Positions 1 through 8,300 of a stretch of 11,398 bases of DNA are shown here, one piece after another. The DNA is from Chloroflexota bacterium. Lineage in GTDB: Bacteria; Chloroflexota; Dehalococcoidia; JACQUE01. Location of the stretch: assembly GCA_016210425.1 (NCBI GenBank), contig JACQUE010000255.1:1-11398 (forward strand), written 5' to 3'. How positions within the stretch are numbered: the first letter of the stretch is position 1; each line of letters opens with the position of its first letter. Under the pieces are notes generated by a model. The model did not search any database. It was given only the letters and a program-made list of their open reading frames with translations, and was not told the DNA's origin. Made by a program: the position numbers and the translations under genes.

Positions 1-1810
1 CCTTGGTCGAGGGAGGGGGAGTTGAGTCTGATATCTTCCAGTAAAGGGTGAGGGCCAGGTCCCCACCTGCCTCAGGGTGCTCGTCCATCGTATAGGCGAG
101 AAGCTCGACGCCGTTCGGCCAGCGGAGGGGCAGGGGCAGGGCCTTTTCCTGCGCCTGTTGGAAGATTCTGCCCGCATCCGGTGGCACCAGATAGATGGAG
201 AAGGCATCGGCGTCGCCTGGATATGCTATCCGTTCAACTTGCGAATCCGGGGAAAGATGCTCCAGGAGGTTGGCAGCCTCCGAGTCCGTAGACGTCAAGA
301 GATAAACGGTTGGATGGGAGCTAGGCGATAGGACAAGCGCTCGTCCTTCATCAAAAAAGAGCAGCGGGTTTGCCTTCGTGGAGTAGTATGGTAACGCCCG
401 GCTAAGGTTGTCTCCGATCACCGTCTTATCGCTGATACCAACGTAGATGGGGGCGCCACCGTTGGCAATACTGTACCTCCTTGCCTCATCTACCGCCCGT
501 TGGATGTACTTGAGCGGCACGCCGTAGTTGGGGGTCACCGTCTCCTCGCCTATCCAATGATCGAAGCGCAAGTAGACGTAGGTCTGGCCTGTCGTAATGG
601 CCCCGAAGAATAACAGCAGTAGGAGCGCCGGCAAGTAGGCGAGGCGTGGCGTCCATCGGCTGGTGATGACTGAAAGACCTTGTCCTATCAGCCTCGTTGA
701 GTGCCTCCCGATCTCCACCGAAGCCACAGCAACTATCGTGAATTGGGCGGGGAAGAGGGGGATGAGGTAGTGTATGTAGAGAGGCCAGCGATGGGGGAGG
801 AAGATGGCTACAGGTAGGGCAAACCACAGGGCCAGTAGCAGGTGGCCGTTAAGTTTGCCGGATCGGAGACTCCTTCTGTCGAGTATAAGGCGCGCGATCA
901 GGTATGCGAATGAGACGTAGAAGACGTACTCATAGATGCGTCGTAATGCAACCATGATAGCGGGTTCGGACAGCAACTGGGGCATGGGAGGGCCAAAGAA
1001 CTTGTTGTAGCCTGCGCTGCCCATGACGAATATTGCATAGCGCCATGCGTTGAGGTCGAAGCTGCCACCTTCGGTCCCACCTGACCGCATGTGAACTAAA
1101 GCCCTTAGGTTGTAGAAGTTATGACTGATTTCCCAGTAAAGGTAGGGGACTAGGGGCAGGATAAAAAGGACACATCCTACGGCAAGGTACCTGGCCCTTA
1201 TCCGGGCGCGGAATATCAGTAGTGCGATGATAAAGAGCGGTATATAGGGCAGGGTCGCGAAAGAAGTTTGAACCAGGAAGGCTAGCCAGAGAAAAGCCCA
1301 GACTAGGGCCCTCTCATTCCGCTTAGCTACAAAGGAATAGAGGGATGACATGAACAGCACAGCAAGAAGGGGGGCCAGGGTCACGTTCCATACCCCGCGC
1401 GACCACCAGATCGCCCAGAAGCTAGTGGCGTAAAGCGCCGTGACAATGAGAGCTGCTGGCTTGCCGAAGGTCCGGGCCACCAGCAGAAAGCTCAATGCGA
1501 GAGCCAGCACATTTGCCAGGGCATAAAGGCTGGTAATAACCGCGGGATCAGAGGAGATTAGGAGAGCGGCCATATTCAAATACATGTCAATTGGGGCATT
1601 CAGGATCCCGACGGAGGCCATAGTGCTTACCCATGGCATGGCGTGGTTTTCCATGTACCAGCGGGCCAGGAGCAGGGAGCGGGCAGAATCCTCGTGGAAA
1701 GGAATGATGTCGAGGTGGCTCAGGCGCAGGTAGGCGCCCAAGCCCACGACGGCCGCAACGAGTCCGGCAAAGGCCCAGTCGCCTTTGGAGACTCCCTTGA
1801 TTCTAGACAA
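1..1810 (-). CDS. PMT/ArnT-like GT-C glycosyltransferase, 3' end cut by the window edge
   Basis: A single open frame of 603 codons runs off the left edge with no stop. It is an integral membrane glycosyltransferase of the PMT/ArnT (GT39/GT83-like) type. Such enzymes move a sugar from a polyprenyl-phosphate carrier to an acceptor outside the membrane. A membrane span lies at about residues 12-30, followed by a first outer loop with acidic HEDSARSL (39-46), where the family has its catalytic acidic pair. Many hydrophobic helices follow to about 405, including RWPLYIHYLIPLFP (341-354), which matches the conserved late-helix 'RY.l..lP' region. Residues 420-545 form a soluble domain. From about 560, PNGVELLAY and DLALTLYW resemble a C-terminal beta-domain common in Chloroflexota members. 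The start is TTG: an in-frame TAG lies four codons upstream, and AGGAAAG precedes the TTG. It overlaps the GT4 stop by 8 bases. Codon use (ATA, TTA, CTA) is less GC-rich than in the neighbours. Acceptor and sugar are unknown. Confidence 0.88.
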   Translation of the reverse strand, partial: MSRIKGVSKGDWAFAGLVAAVVGLGAYLRLSHLDIIPFHEDSARSLLLARWYMENHAMPWVSTMASVGILNAPIDMYLNMAALLISSDPAVITSLYALANVLALALSFLLVARTFGKPAALIVTALYATSFWAIWWSRGVWNVTLAPLLAVLFMSSLYSFVAKRNERALVWAFLWLAFLVQTSFATLPYIPLFIIALLIFRARIRARYLAVGCVLFILPLVPYLYWEISHNFYNLRALVHMRSGGTEGGSFDLNAWRYAIFVMGSAGYNKFFGPPMPQLLSEPAIMVALRRIYEYVFYVSFAYLIARLILDRRSLRSGKLNGHLLLALWFALPVAIFLPHRWPLYIHYLIPLFPAQFTIVAVASVEIGRHSTRLIGQGLSVITSRWTPRLAYLPALLLLLFFGAITTGQTYVYLRFDHWIGEETVTPNYGVPLKYIQRAVDEARRYSIANGGAPIYVGISDKTVIGDNLSRALPYYSTKANPLLFFDEGRALVLSPSSHPTVYLLTSTDSEAANLLEHLSPDSQVERIAYPGDADAFSIYLVPPDAGRIFQQAQEKALPLPLRWPNGVELLAYTMDEHPEAGGDLALTLYWKISDSTPPPSTK

Positions 1811-2996
1811 TTGGCTTTCCTAGCGCCTTTTCGTACAGTTCCACCGTCTGCCCGGCGACGCGCGGCCAGGAGAAGGTCTCAGCGATGGTGCGAGCGGCGC
1901 TGCCCAGCTCCAGCCGAAGCTGAAGCGAGTCCGCCAGCGTATTTATGGCGCTGACGAGGGCCTCGGGGTCTCCTGGCGGCACCAAAAGGCAGTTGTGCCC
2001 TGAGACGAGCTCCGGCAGTTCGTGATTGGAGGCCGATGAGGCTTGGTTAGTCGTGATAACCGGCAGGCCATGGCCCAGGGCGGCGATGAGGCTACTGCGG
2101 CGGTAGGACGCTCCATCCAGAAAGGGCAGGACACAGATATCGGCGCTGGCGAAGGCGGCTGAAGCATCCTCGGGGGACAGGAAGCCTGTCCAGGAGATGG
2201 CGCCTGCCAGCCCCAGGCCATCGACCTGCGCCATAACCAGCTCGCGGTAGCTAGCGTTTGTGGGATCAGCATCGCCGATGCCGGCACCGATCATGAGGAG
2301 TCTGATATGCGCGTCCTGGGCACGCAGGTCGGCCAGGGCTTGGAGCAGTATATCGATGCCTTTGCGGGCGTTCAAGAGCCCAAAATAGCAGAGAAGTAGG
2401 TCGTCGGAAGAAGCGCCGTAGACCTCGCGGCATCGGTCACGGTCGAAGCCATCGGCCAGGCGTGGAGGCAAGCTGCTGGCTAGCGGGATCAACCGCAAGA
2501 GCGGGCCTGCATCTCCCGCCTCGGCGCTGGCGATGGCAAGGTCCTCCTCGTTGGTCATGATGGCGGCGTGGCTCGAGCGCAGCAGGGCGCGGACCGCCAA
2601 GGGGCGGAGCCTGCCCGCCTTTGGGAAGATGTAGGGGACGCGCAGGTCGTGGAAGGTGGTGACGACGCGGCAGCCGGACATCCGGCGGCGCAGCCAGGAA
2701 GGAAGGAGGTTGATGGCGGGGCTCAGATCGAAGGCTGCGCTCTGGTACTGGATATGGGCAACCTCGGCTTTGACCTGCCTCAGTAGCCTCTCGATAGTGG
2801 GCCATGAGGCGAACCCCCAGCGGGCGATGGCCGGGTAGACGGTCTCATCGGAGAGGCGGGCTCGCGCGGCGGCGCGGGATGTGATGACAGAGGTCTCGAC
2901 ACCAAGGTCGGCCAGCGCGGTCCTTAAGCCGGCCAGGTAGTCTCCGATGCCGCCCTCCATAGGTGGGTATTCGCCGCTGATGTAGCAGACCCTCAC
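1803..2996 (-). CDS. GT4-family (GT-B fold) glycosyltransferase
   Basis: This is a cytoplasmic or membrane-associated sugar-nucleotide-dependent transferase of 397 residues, a usual length for GT4. The N-terminal Rossmann half opens with VRVCYISGEYPPMEGGIGDY, including the glycine loop (GGIGDY, 15-20) seen in GT4 enzymes. TTFHDLRVPY follows at 113-122. The C-terminal half has FGLLNARKGIDILLQAL (205-221), LLMIGAG (233-239), SWTGFLSPED (268-277) and PFLDGASYRRSSLIAALGHG (291-310), then PVITT. The EX7E region is altered: D294 takes the first acidic position and S302 the second. The start chosen is GTG at 2996, because it overlaps the GT2 stop as GTGA and gives a normal family N-terminus. The frame is open to 3179, but the added residues are low-complexity and lie inside GT2. 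It probably adds one sugar to the glycan built by this operon; donor and acceptor cannot be read from sequence. Confidence 0.9.
   Translation of the reverse strand: MRVCYISGEYPPMEGGIGDYLAGLRTALADLGVETSVITSRAAARARLSDETVYPAIARWGFASWPTIERLLRQVKAEVAHIQYQSAAFDLSPAINLLPSWLRRRMSGCRVVTTFHDLRVPYIFPKAGRLRPLAVRALLRSSHAAIMTNEEDLAIASAEAGDAGPLLRLIPLASSLPPRLADGFDRDRCREVYGASSDDLLLCYFGLLNARKGIDILLQALADLRAQDAHIRLLMIGAGIGDADPTNASYRELVMAQVDGLGLAGAISWTGFLSPEDASAAFASADICVLPFLDGASYRRSSLIAALGHGLPVITTNQASSASNHELPELVSGHNCLLVPPGDPEALVSAINTLADSLQLRLELGSAARTIAETFSWPRVAGQTVELYEKALGKPIV
1815..1821 (-). promoter_or_regulatory. Ribosome binding site for the TTG-started GT-C gene
   Basis: The minus strand reads AGGAAAG here, with AGGA lying 7 bases before the TTG at 1810-1808. 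An in-frame TAG lies just upstream, so TTG is the earliest possible start in this frame. The first downstream ATG is 53 codons in and would remove the first membrane span and the acidic loop. The site lies inside the end of the GT4 coding region, which fits translational coupling. Confidence 0.6.
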
Positions 2997-3928
2997 GGCC
3001 GCAGCCTTGAACGCAACACCCGAGCCAGGACCCCCAGCCGCTCGCGGCGTAACGTACGCTTGTGTCCCAGGAGCAGCTTGGCGGCCTCCTCCGCCATCTG
3101 AAAAACGAACGTGGCCAGCAGGAACCAGCGCAGGAGCATGGCCGGGAGGGGGCCGTGATGCTTGCGGACGTATCGCCATTTGCTGACGTTGAAGTTGATG
3201 TGGCGATGAGGGATATCGCGTCCGCTGCTCTGGCCGTGGTGGTGGATCACCTGGGCCTGAGGGAGATAGACTACCTGCCAGCCCGCCTGGCGTATCCGCC
3301 TGGCCCAGTCCACCTCCTCGAAGTACATGAAGAACCCCTCGTCCAGGAGGCCCGCTGCGGCCACGGCCTCGCGGCGCGCCATCAAGCAGGCGCCCATAAG
3401 CCAGTCTACCTCCTGCTCCTCGTCATCGCTCCTGTCCAGCATGTAGTAGCGCTTAACGGCTTGTGACTGGCTGAGGTAGCGCTGGAGGACGGTGCTCTCG
3501 ACAAAGGCTGTGGCCAGGGTGGGGAAGCGGCGGCGCGACGACTGGACCGTGCCATCGGGGTTGAGGAGCTTGGGGCCCAGCAGCCCGACCTGCGGATGGG
3601 CCTCTATGTAGTCCACCATGAGGCCCAGCGCGTCTCCCAACACCTCGGTGTCGGGATTCAGCAGGAGCAGGTAACGGCCGGAGCTCGCCCGGATTCCCTG
3701 GTTGCTGGCCCTCGTGAAACCAAGGTTCTGGCTGTTGGAGATGAGGCGCACATACGGGTGATCACGGGCGACCATAGCCGCACTGTCATCTGAAGAGGCG
3801 TTATCTACGACTATGACCTCGGTGGTGAGGCCTGGGCGGATCTGAGCAGAAGCGGTGACGGAGGCGAGGCACCTACCCAGGAGCTCGCGCACGTTCCAGC
3901 TTACTATGATGATGGAAAGGTCGATCAC
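2993..3928 (-). CDS. GT2-family (GT-A fold) glycosyltransferase, WbbL/rhamnosyltransferase-like
   Basis: This 311-residue transferase resembles the GT2 group that includes WbbL-type rhamnosyltransferases. The N-terminus has LSIIIVSWNVRELLGRCL (4-21), then EVIVVDNASSDDS (37-49), the nucleotide-binding acidic segment. NLGFTRASNQGI (68-79) follows, then LLLLNPDTEV (87-96), where NPDT takes the place of the metal-binding DXD. Acceptor-side motifs are WLMGACLMARREA (176-188) and DEGFFMYFEEVDWARRI (196-212, with the likely catalytic ED pair), plus HHHGQSSGRD (229-238). Residues 262-288 form a hydrophobic or amphipathic helix that may attach it to the inner face of the membrane. GTG is used as start, with GGAG 8 bases upstream. 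It is the first gene of a three-gene glycosyltransferase operon, and its TGA overlaps the next GTG. Likely sugars are rhamnose or another deoxyhexose, but this rests only on family resemblance. Confidence 0.92.
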   Translation of the reverse strand: MIDLSIIIVSWNVRELLGRCLASVTASAQIRPGLTTEVIVVDNASSDDSAAMVARDHPYVRLISNSQNLGFTRASNQGIRASSGRYLLLLNPDTEVLGDALGLMVDYIEAHPQVGLLGPKLLNPDGTVQSSRRRFPTLATAFVESTVLQRYLSQSQAVKRYYMLDRSDDEEQEVDWLMGACLMARREAVAAAGLLDEGFFMYFEEVDWARRIRQAGWQVVYLPQAQVIHHHGQSSGRDIPHRHINFNVSKWRYVRKHHGPLPAMLLRWFLLATFVFQMAEEAAKLLLGHKRTLRRERLGVLARVLRSRLRP

Positions 3929-3958
3929 CTTTTCGGCTCCGGGGTTCTACGCAGCCAA

Positions 3959-3988
3959 AGGATACTTCTCGGTCTTGCGGCAAGTCAA
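3959..3988 (-). promoter_or_regulatory. Candidate promoter of the glycosyltransferase operon
   Basis: On the minus strand, TTGACT (3988-3983) and TATCCT (3964-3959) are separated by 18 bases. They match the sigma-70-type -35 and -10 boxes at 5/6 and 4/6 positions. Transcription would start near 3952, giving a leader of about 24 bases with GGAG before the GTG at 3928. It is read by eye in an intergenic region; many such matches arise by chance. Confidence 0.35.
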
Positions 3989-4003
3989 CCGAAGTCACCG
4001 AAG
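3982..4003. repeat. Short imperfect direct repeat in the divergent control region
   Basis: AAGTCAACCG (3982-3991) is followed directly by AAGTCACCG (3992-4000) and a further AAG. The repeat covers the proposed -35 box of the minus-strand promoter and lies upstream of the plus-strand promoter candidates. It could be an operator for a regulator of one or both operons. No regulator gene is present in the window, and the repeat is short enough to be chance. Confidence 0.3.
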
Positions 4004-4011
4004 AGCATCTC

Positions 4012-4040
4012 TTTACAAGTCATGTACAATGGTGGTTAAT
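4012..4040 (+). promoter_or_regulatory. Candidate promoter of the ABC export operon
   Basis: TTTACA (4012-4017) and GTTAAT (4035-4040) lie 17 bases apart and match the -35 and -10 consensus at 5/6 and 4/6. Transcription would begin near 4047, leaving about 60 bases of leader before the ATG at 4109. An alternative -10 box, TACAAT (4025-4030, 5/6), lies inside the spacer but has no convincing -35 partner. The region is clearly more AT-rich than the flanking genes, as expected for a promoter. Confidence 0.3.
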
Positions 4041-4096
4041 GTGGTGTAATTTAGGTGAGTCCGTTCGCGAAGATGCTCTTCATCTTTTTCAGGCAT

Positions 4097-4102
4097 AGGA
4101 GG
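4097..4102 (+). promoter_or_regulatory. Strong ribosome binding site that sets the adaptor-protein start
   Basis: A perfect AGGAGG lies 6 bases before the ATG at 4109. The same frame is open back to a GTG at 4055, which would add 18 residues, but no comparable site precedes that GTG. The ATG start also puts a typical Arg/Lys-then-hydrophobic membrane anchor right at the N-terminus. Confidence 0.8.
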
Positions 4103-4108
4103 CTCCAC

Positions 4109-5362
4109 ATGAGGTTCCGCTACAAGCTGCCCTTGCTGTTGGCGCTGGTGGCCCTGGCTGGATCGGGAGGCTATTATCTTACTCGGAGCGGCGCGATCGC
4201 TATCGCCAGCGAGCGGGGGCCTACTGCCTCCAACAAGGTTGTCCGCCGGACAACAGCACAGGGCGCCACGGCGATGGGCAATATCGTCCTGTCAAGGCAG
4301 GAGAGCCTCTCCTTTGGCGTGGGGGGTGTGGTGGAGCAGGTATCGGTGAAACCGGGTGACGAGGTGCGGAAGGGGCAGGTGTTGGCGAGGCTCGATACCA
4401 GGGCCATGGAGCGGGCGGTAGAAGTGGCGAAGGCGGACCTGGAGAAGGCGATGGCGGAGTTGACGCTGGAGCAGGACTCCCAGGTCAGGGAGCAGGACTC
4501 TCAGGTCAGGGCGCAGGCGAGCCTAGATGCGGCAGTGATCGACGCCCGGGCGGGAGTGAGGAACGCGACGGTGGGCCTGGATAACGCCAAGAGGCAGCTT
4601 GTCATAACACAGAAGAGCACCACAGTCTCCAAGGACCCGCGCGACAGAGAGACGGAGCACAGCGCAGCGGAGGCGGCCTACGGCGCGGCCCTGAAAAAGC
4701 GCGATGAGGGAACACTAGACGACCTAGGACTAAGCAGGTTCTTCAACAGTCTGCTCACCGCCAAGGAGCGGTTGGATTCGGCGCGGGAGCAGGCGGCCGT
4801 GGCCTTGGCCACCGCCGAAAACGCGATCCCCGTAGCGGAGGATGCCCTGCGCAAAGCGAAGGCCGCCCTGGCCCAGGCTGAGGACGCTGCCGCGAAAGGT
4901 CCGGGCAAAGTGACATCCGTCTCGCTGATGACGAAGCAGTTGGCCGTCCTCAGCAAGCAGGTGACGCTGGAAGCGGCGCAGGCGCAGCCTGATGCCGCCA
5001 GGATCGTGGCTCCCTTCGATGGGCTGGTGTCTGAGGTCAAGGTGGTGGCGGGAAGCCGAGTCACAACGCAGACAGTCGGCATCGTGCTGGTCGATCCCGG
5101 CTCTGCCCAGGTGAAGCTGCTGGTAGACGAGATCGACATCAGCCTGGTGAAGCTCGATCAGGAGGCGAAGATATCGGTGGTGGCCCTTCCCGAGCTGGAG
5201 TTGAAGGGAACGGTGACGGCTATCTCCCCGGTCGGCCAAGTCTCGGCAGGAATCGTCTCCTTCCCCGTTATCGTAACCATCCGTCCGCCCGCGGGCGTCG
5301 TCCTTCGCAACGGGATGTCGGTGGAGGCCACCCTGTCGGGCACTAGCGAAAGTGGCAGGTAA
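4109..5362 (+). CDS. HlyD/MacA-like membrane-fusion (adaptor) subunit
   Basis: This 417-residue adaptor protein of an ABC exporter stands outside the membrane, anchored by one N-terminal helix (about 5-25, after MRFRYK). The first half of a lipoyl/biotinyl-like domain is at about 69-97 (VEQVSVKPGDEVRKGQVLARL). A long Ala/Glu/Lys-rich coiled-coil hairpin spans about 98-295, with a break near 169-185. The second lipoyl half is ARIVAPFDGLVSEVKVVAGS (297-316). A beta-barrel domain follows (VKLLVDEIDISLVKLDQEAK, 335-354; then VTAISPVGQVSAGIVSFPV, 369-387), ending near LRNGMSVEATL (399-409). This order matches MacA/HlyD-type adaptors, which link an FtsX/MacB-type permease to outer partners. It is the first gene of the operon, 6 bases before the permease. 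One heptad (EQDSQVR, 121-127) is exactly duplicated. No outer-membrane channel gene is visible here. Confidence 0.92.
   Translation: MRFRYKLPLLLALVALAGSGGYYLTRSGAIAIASERGPTASNKVVRRTTAQGATAMGNIVLSRQESLSFGVGGVVEQVSVKPGDEVRKGQVLARLDTRAMERAVEVAKADLEKAMAELTLEQDSQVREQDSQVRAQASLDAAVIDARAGVRNATVGLDNAKRQLVITQKSTTVSKDPRDRETEHSAAEAAYGAALKKRDEGTLDDLGLSRFFNSLLTAKERLDSAREQAAVALATAENAIPVAEDALRKAKAALAQAEDAAAKGPGKVTSVSLMTKQLAVLSKQVTLEAAQAQPDAARIVAPFDGLVSEVKVVAGSRVTTQTVGIVLVDPGSAQVKLLVDEIDISLVKLDQEAKISVVALPELELKGTVTAISPVGQVSAGIVSFPVIVTIRPPAGVVLRNGMSVEATLSGTSESGR
4469..4510 (+). repeat. 21-base tandem duplication inside the adaptor coiled coil
   Basis: Two 21-base units, 4469-4489 and 4490-4510, are identical except for one silent C/T change. 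Each encodes EQDSQVR, so the duplication adds exactly seven residues (one coiled-coil heptad) and keeps both the reading frame and the coiled-coil register. Confidence 0.9.
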
Positions 5363-5368
5363 GTAGGG

Positions 5369-8300
5369 ATGCTCCTTTCTGCGTGGCGAGTCGTATTCAG
5401 GCGCAGCCTTGCCAACTGGCGCCTGCTTTCCACAGTCGTCGCCGGAGTAGTGCTGGCTGTCGCCTTGTTGGCCAGCGCTCCCCTCTATGCCGATGCCATC
5501 AACGCTCTCGGCCTTTCCCACGCTCTGAAGCAGCGGCCCCGCGAGATCGAGGATATCCAGATCATCGCCAATTACTATCCTATGACCAGGCCCGAGTACG
5601 AGAAGGTGAACTCATTCGTGCAGGGGCTCACGCAGAGCAAGCTCGGGCCGGTCACGCGGCAACGGGTGGCTGCTGGCAAGACGTCAACCTTCTACATCTC
5701 CGACCCAGTGGAGGCCGAGAGGCTTGTCCCGGCCCTGACCACTGTACAGCAAACTTCGGATGCGGTCTCCGAGGCGCGCAAGGCGACGGCCCTTGCGGAG
5801 AAGAACCTGGAGACGGTGCGGACGCAGGCCGAGGAATCCGGCTCGGCAGAGAGCCGGGCGGCCCTGGAGACGGCGACGCAGGCGGAAACGACGTCGAAAC
5901 AGAACCTGGACACGGCCAACAGGCTCCTCCAGCAGGCGCAGGACGATGCGGACAAGGCACAGCGGGCTCTGACGCTGGCCAGGCGGGTCAACCCTTCCGC
6001 CAACGAGACGCCCGAGCAGCGCAACGCGCGCGTCAGGAAAGCTGAGGATGCGTCGCAGCAGGCCGATGCTAAGGTGCAGAAGGCGCAGCGCCAGTTGCTG
6101 CTGGCCCAGCGCGACGTTAACATGGCGGAGCTGCGAGCCAAGAAGGCGAAGCGGGACGCGGAGGCGTCGCGGGACGCCAACTTCGCCCAGAAGGTGACGG
6201 AAGGGCAGGCTAAGCTAGACACGGCTAAAACGGATGCCACCGACCCGGAGAAGCAGCTTAAGGAGGTGCGGGCCGCTGCCGATGACCTTCTGAAGGCAGA
6301 TACCCGCAACCGCGGCTTTGTGCAGTTCCGAGAGGATGCGGAGCAGCACCTGACGCTGGTGGCGGGACGCTTCGCAAAGCCTGTGGAGGTGCTGCTGGAT
6401 GCCCAAGGGCTGCCGGCTGCCTCACCGGAGCTGGAAGTCGTGATCGGGGCGCAGGCGGCCGCCGATGTGGGCGTCTCCCTGGGCGACAGGCTGGTGCTGG
6501 TGCCGCACTGGCAGGATGTCTCCAGCCAGGTCACGGCGCAGGTGGTGGGCATCGTGGAGCGGGCCGATCCATCGGAGGAGTACTGGCTGCTGGATGACCC
6601 GCTCGTCTATCCACCATCTGAGGGGCAGACGTGGCGCACAGCTCCCCTTCTCGCACCCTTCGGGACCTTCTTCGACGGTATGGGGCGGCTTTTCCCGGCA
6701 GGGAGCGCCGACAGCTACAAGTGGTACGTCTACATCGACCCCGATAGGATCACGACCCGGAACGCTCGGTCTGTCGAGGACAACGTGCAGAAGGTGGGGC
6801 GTGAGACAATAACGAGCGTCGAGCACTCGATGTACCTCACGGTTCTGAATGACGTTCTCTCCGACTACAGAACCAAACTCATCTATACGCGGGTCCCCAT
6901 CTTCCTCGTCCTCCTGCAGGTGGTTGGCATCATCCTCTACTATGTTGTGATGGTGGCTTCGATGCTGGTCGAGCGGCGTTCCAGCGAAATCTCGCTGCTG
7001 AAGAGCCGGGGCGCCAGTACTATGCAGATCGTTACGATCCACTTTATGGAGGGCCTGCTGGTCTGTGGCGTCGCTGCCCTTGTTGGGCCATTCTTGGCCG
7101 CAGGCGCGACGAGCCTGATGGGCAAGACCGGGGCCTTCCGGCCCCTTAGCGGCGGCGGCCTCCTGCAGGTGCAGTTGACGCCTCTAGTGTTTGCCCTGGC
7201 CGGGGCCGCGGCCTTCGTATCGCTGCTGGCGCTCCTCTTCCCGGCCTTTGGCGCCGCCCGCTTCAGTTCGATACAGCAGCGCCAGCAGGCCTCCCGCCCC
7301 CAGCGGGCCCCCTTCTGGCAGCGCTACTACCTGGACCTGGTGTTCCTCGGCCTGGGTGCCGTCCTCTACTGGCAAGCGCACAGTCGGGGGAACATCCTTG
7401 GCCGGACAGTCCTGGGCGAGCTCACCGCCGACCCCTTCCAGCTTATCAACCCGGCGCTCTTGATGATCGCCGTGGCCATCCTGTTCCTGCGCCTCTTCCC
7501 GCTGCTGCTGGCCGGGCTTTCGCGGCTGGTCACCGCCGGCGCGCAGGTGCCAGTCATTCTCGGCCTGCGCTACATGGGGCGCAACCCTGTCCACTATACA
7601 AGGCTCATCCTGCTCCTCATCCTGGCCACCGCTCTGGGGCTCTTCGCGGCAACGCTGGGCGGCACTCTCAACCGTAGCCAGGTGGAGCGCACCTACTACC
7701 AGGTTGGGGCCGACTTGCGCATGGAAGGGTTGAGCAATTACTTCCTAGGCAAGGAGGCGTTGCTGGCGGACTATAGGCAGATGCCGCAGATACAGGAGGC
7801 GAGCGCCGTCTGGCGCGGCGAGGGCTCCTCCGGCAGCTTCCAGAGCATCGGCTTCAATATGCTCGGAGTCGACCCTAACAACTTCGAGAAGTTGGTCTGG
7901 TATAGGAGCGATTTCTCCACGAAGAGCTTACCCATGCTGATGAAGACGCTTCTCCGCAACGAGCCATCAGGCGGCGACGGGCTGCTGCTGCCCGCGACAA
8001 GCCGGCGCCTGGGGCTGTGGGCTCAGCCGACTAGGCCCTGTGACGATTGCACTGTGGTGGCTAGGCTCACGGACAGCAAGGAGACCTACTTCAGTATCGA
8101 GCTGGGCGACCTGTCCTCTTCGGAATGGCGCTTCCTGGAGGGAGATATCGCCGATCCCAAGGGCGAGCTCACGCTTTCGCCCCCGTTCCAGCTTCTGGGC
8201 GTCTTCCTGCGTATCGGCTCCCAGAGTTCGAGGAACAGGGAGCAGACGGTCTACCTGGATGATATCCAGGTGACGGGGGACAGTGACCAGAAGACGGTGG

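Noticed and set aside
486..827. Minus-strand open frame of 113 codons within the GT-C gene
   Set aside because: It is a different frame of the GT-C gene, whose own frame is open across the whole region and gives clear membrane helices and motifs.
2997..3179. N-terminal extension of the GT4 frame back to 3179
   Set aside because: It lies fully inside the GT2 gene, is Pro/Ala/Gly-rich and low in complexity, and the GTG at 2996 with the GTGA overlap gives a normal GT4 N-terminus.
3855..4049. Small plus-strand open frame spanning the GT2 start and the control region
   Set aside because: No ribosome site, no recognisable features, and it runs antisense to GT2 and across the divergent promoters.
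4055..4108. 18-residue extension of the adaptor protein from a GTG at 4055
   Set aside because: There is no good ribosome site before this GTG, whereas a perfect AGGAGG lies 6 bases before the ATG at 4109.
4730..5521. Minus-strand open frame of 263 codons across the adaptor-permease junction
   Set aside because: Gly/His/Arg/Gln-rich composition with no motif; antisense to two well-supported genes.
5383..6045. Plus-strand open frame of 220 codons in another frame of the permease
   Set aside because: Arg/Gly/Ala-rich low-complexity translation typical of an out-of-frame reading of GC-rich DNA.
5692..6552. Minus-strand open frame of 286 codons opposite the permease coiled coil
   Set aside because: It is rich in Ser/Ala/Arg/Cys as expected from reading GC-rich Ala/Glu/Lys coiled-coil codons backwards; it shows no motif and the plus-strand gene is certain.
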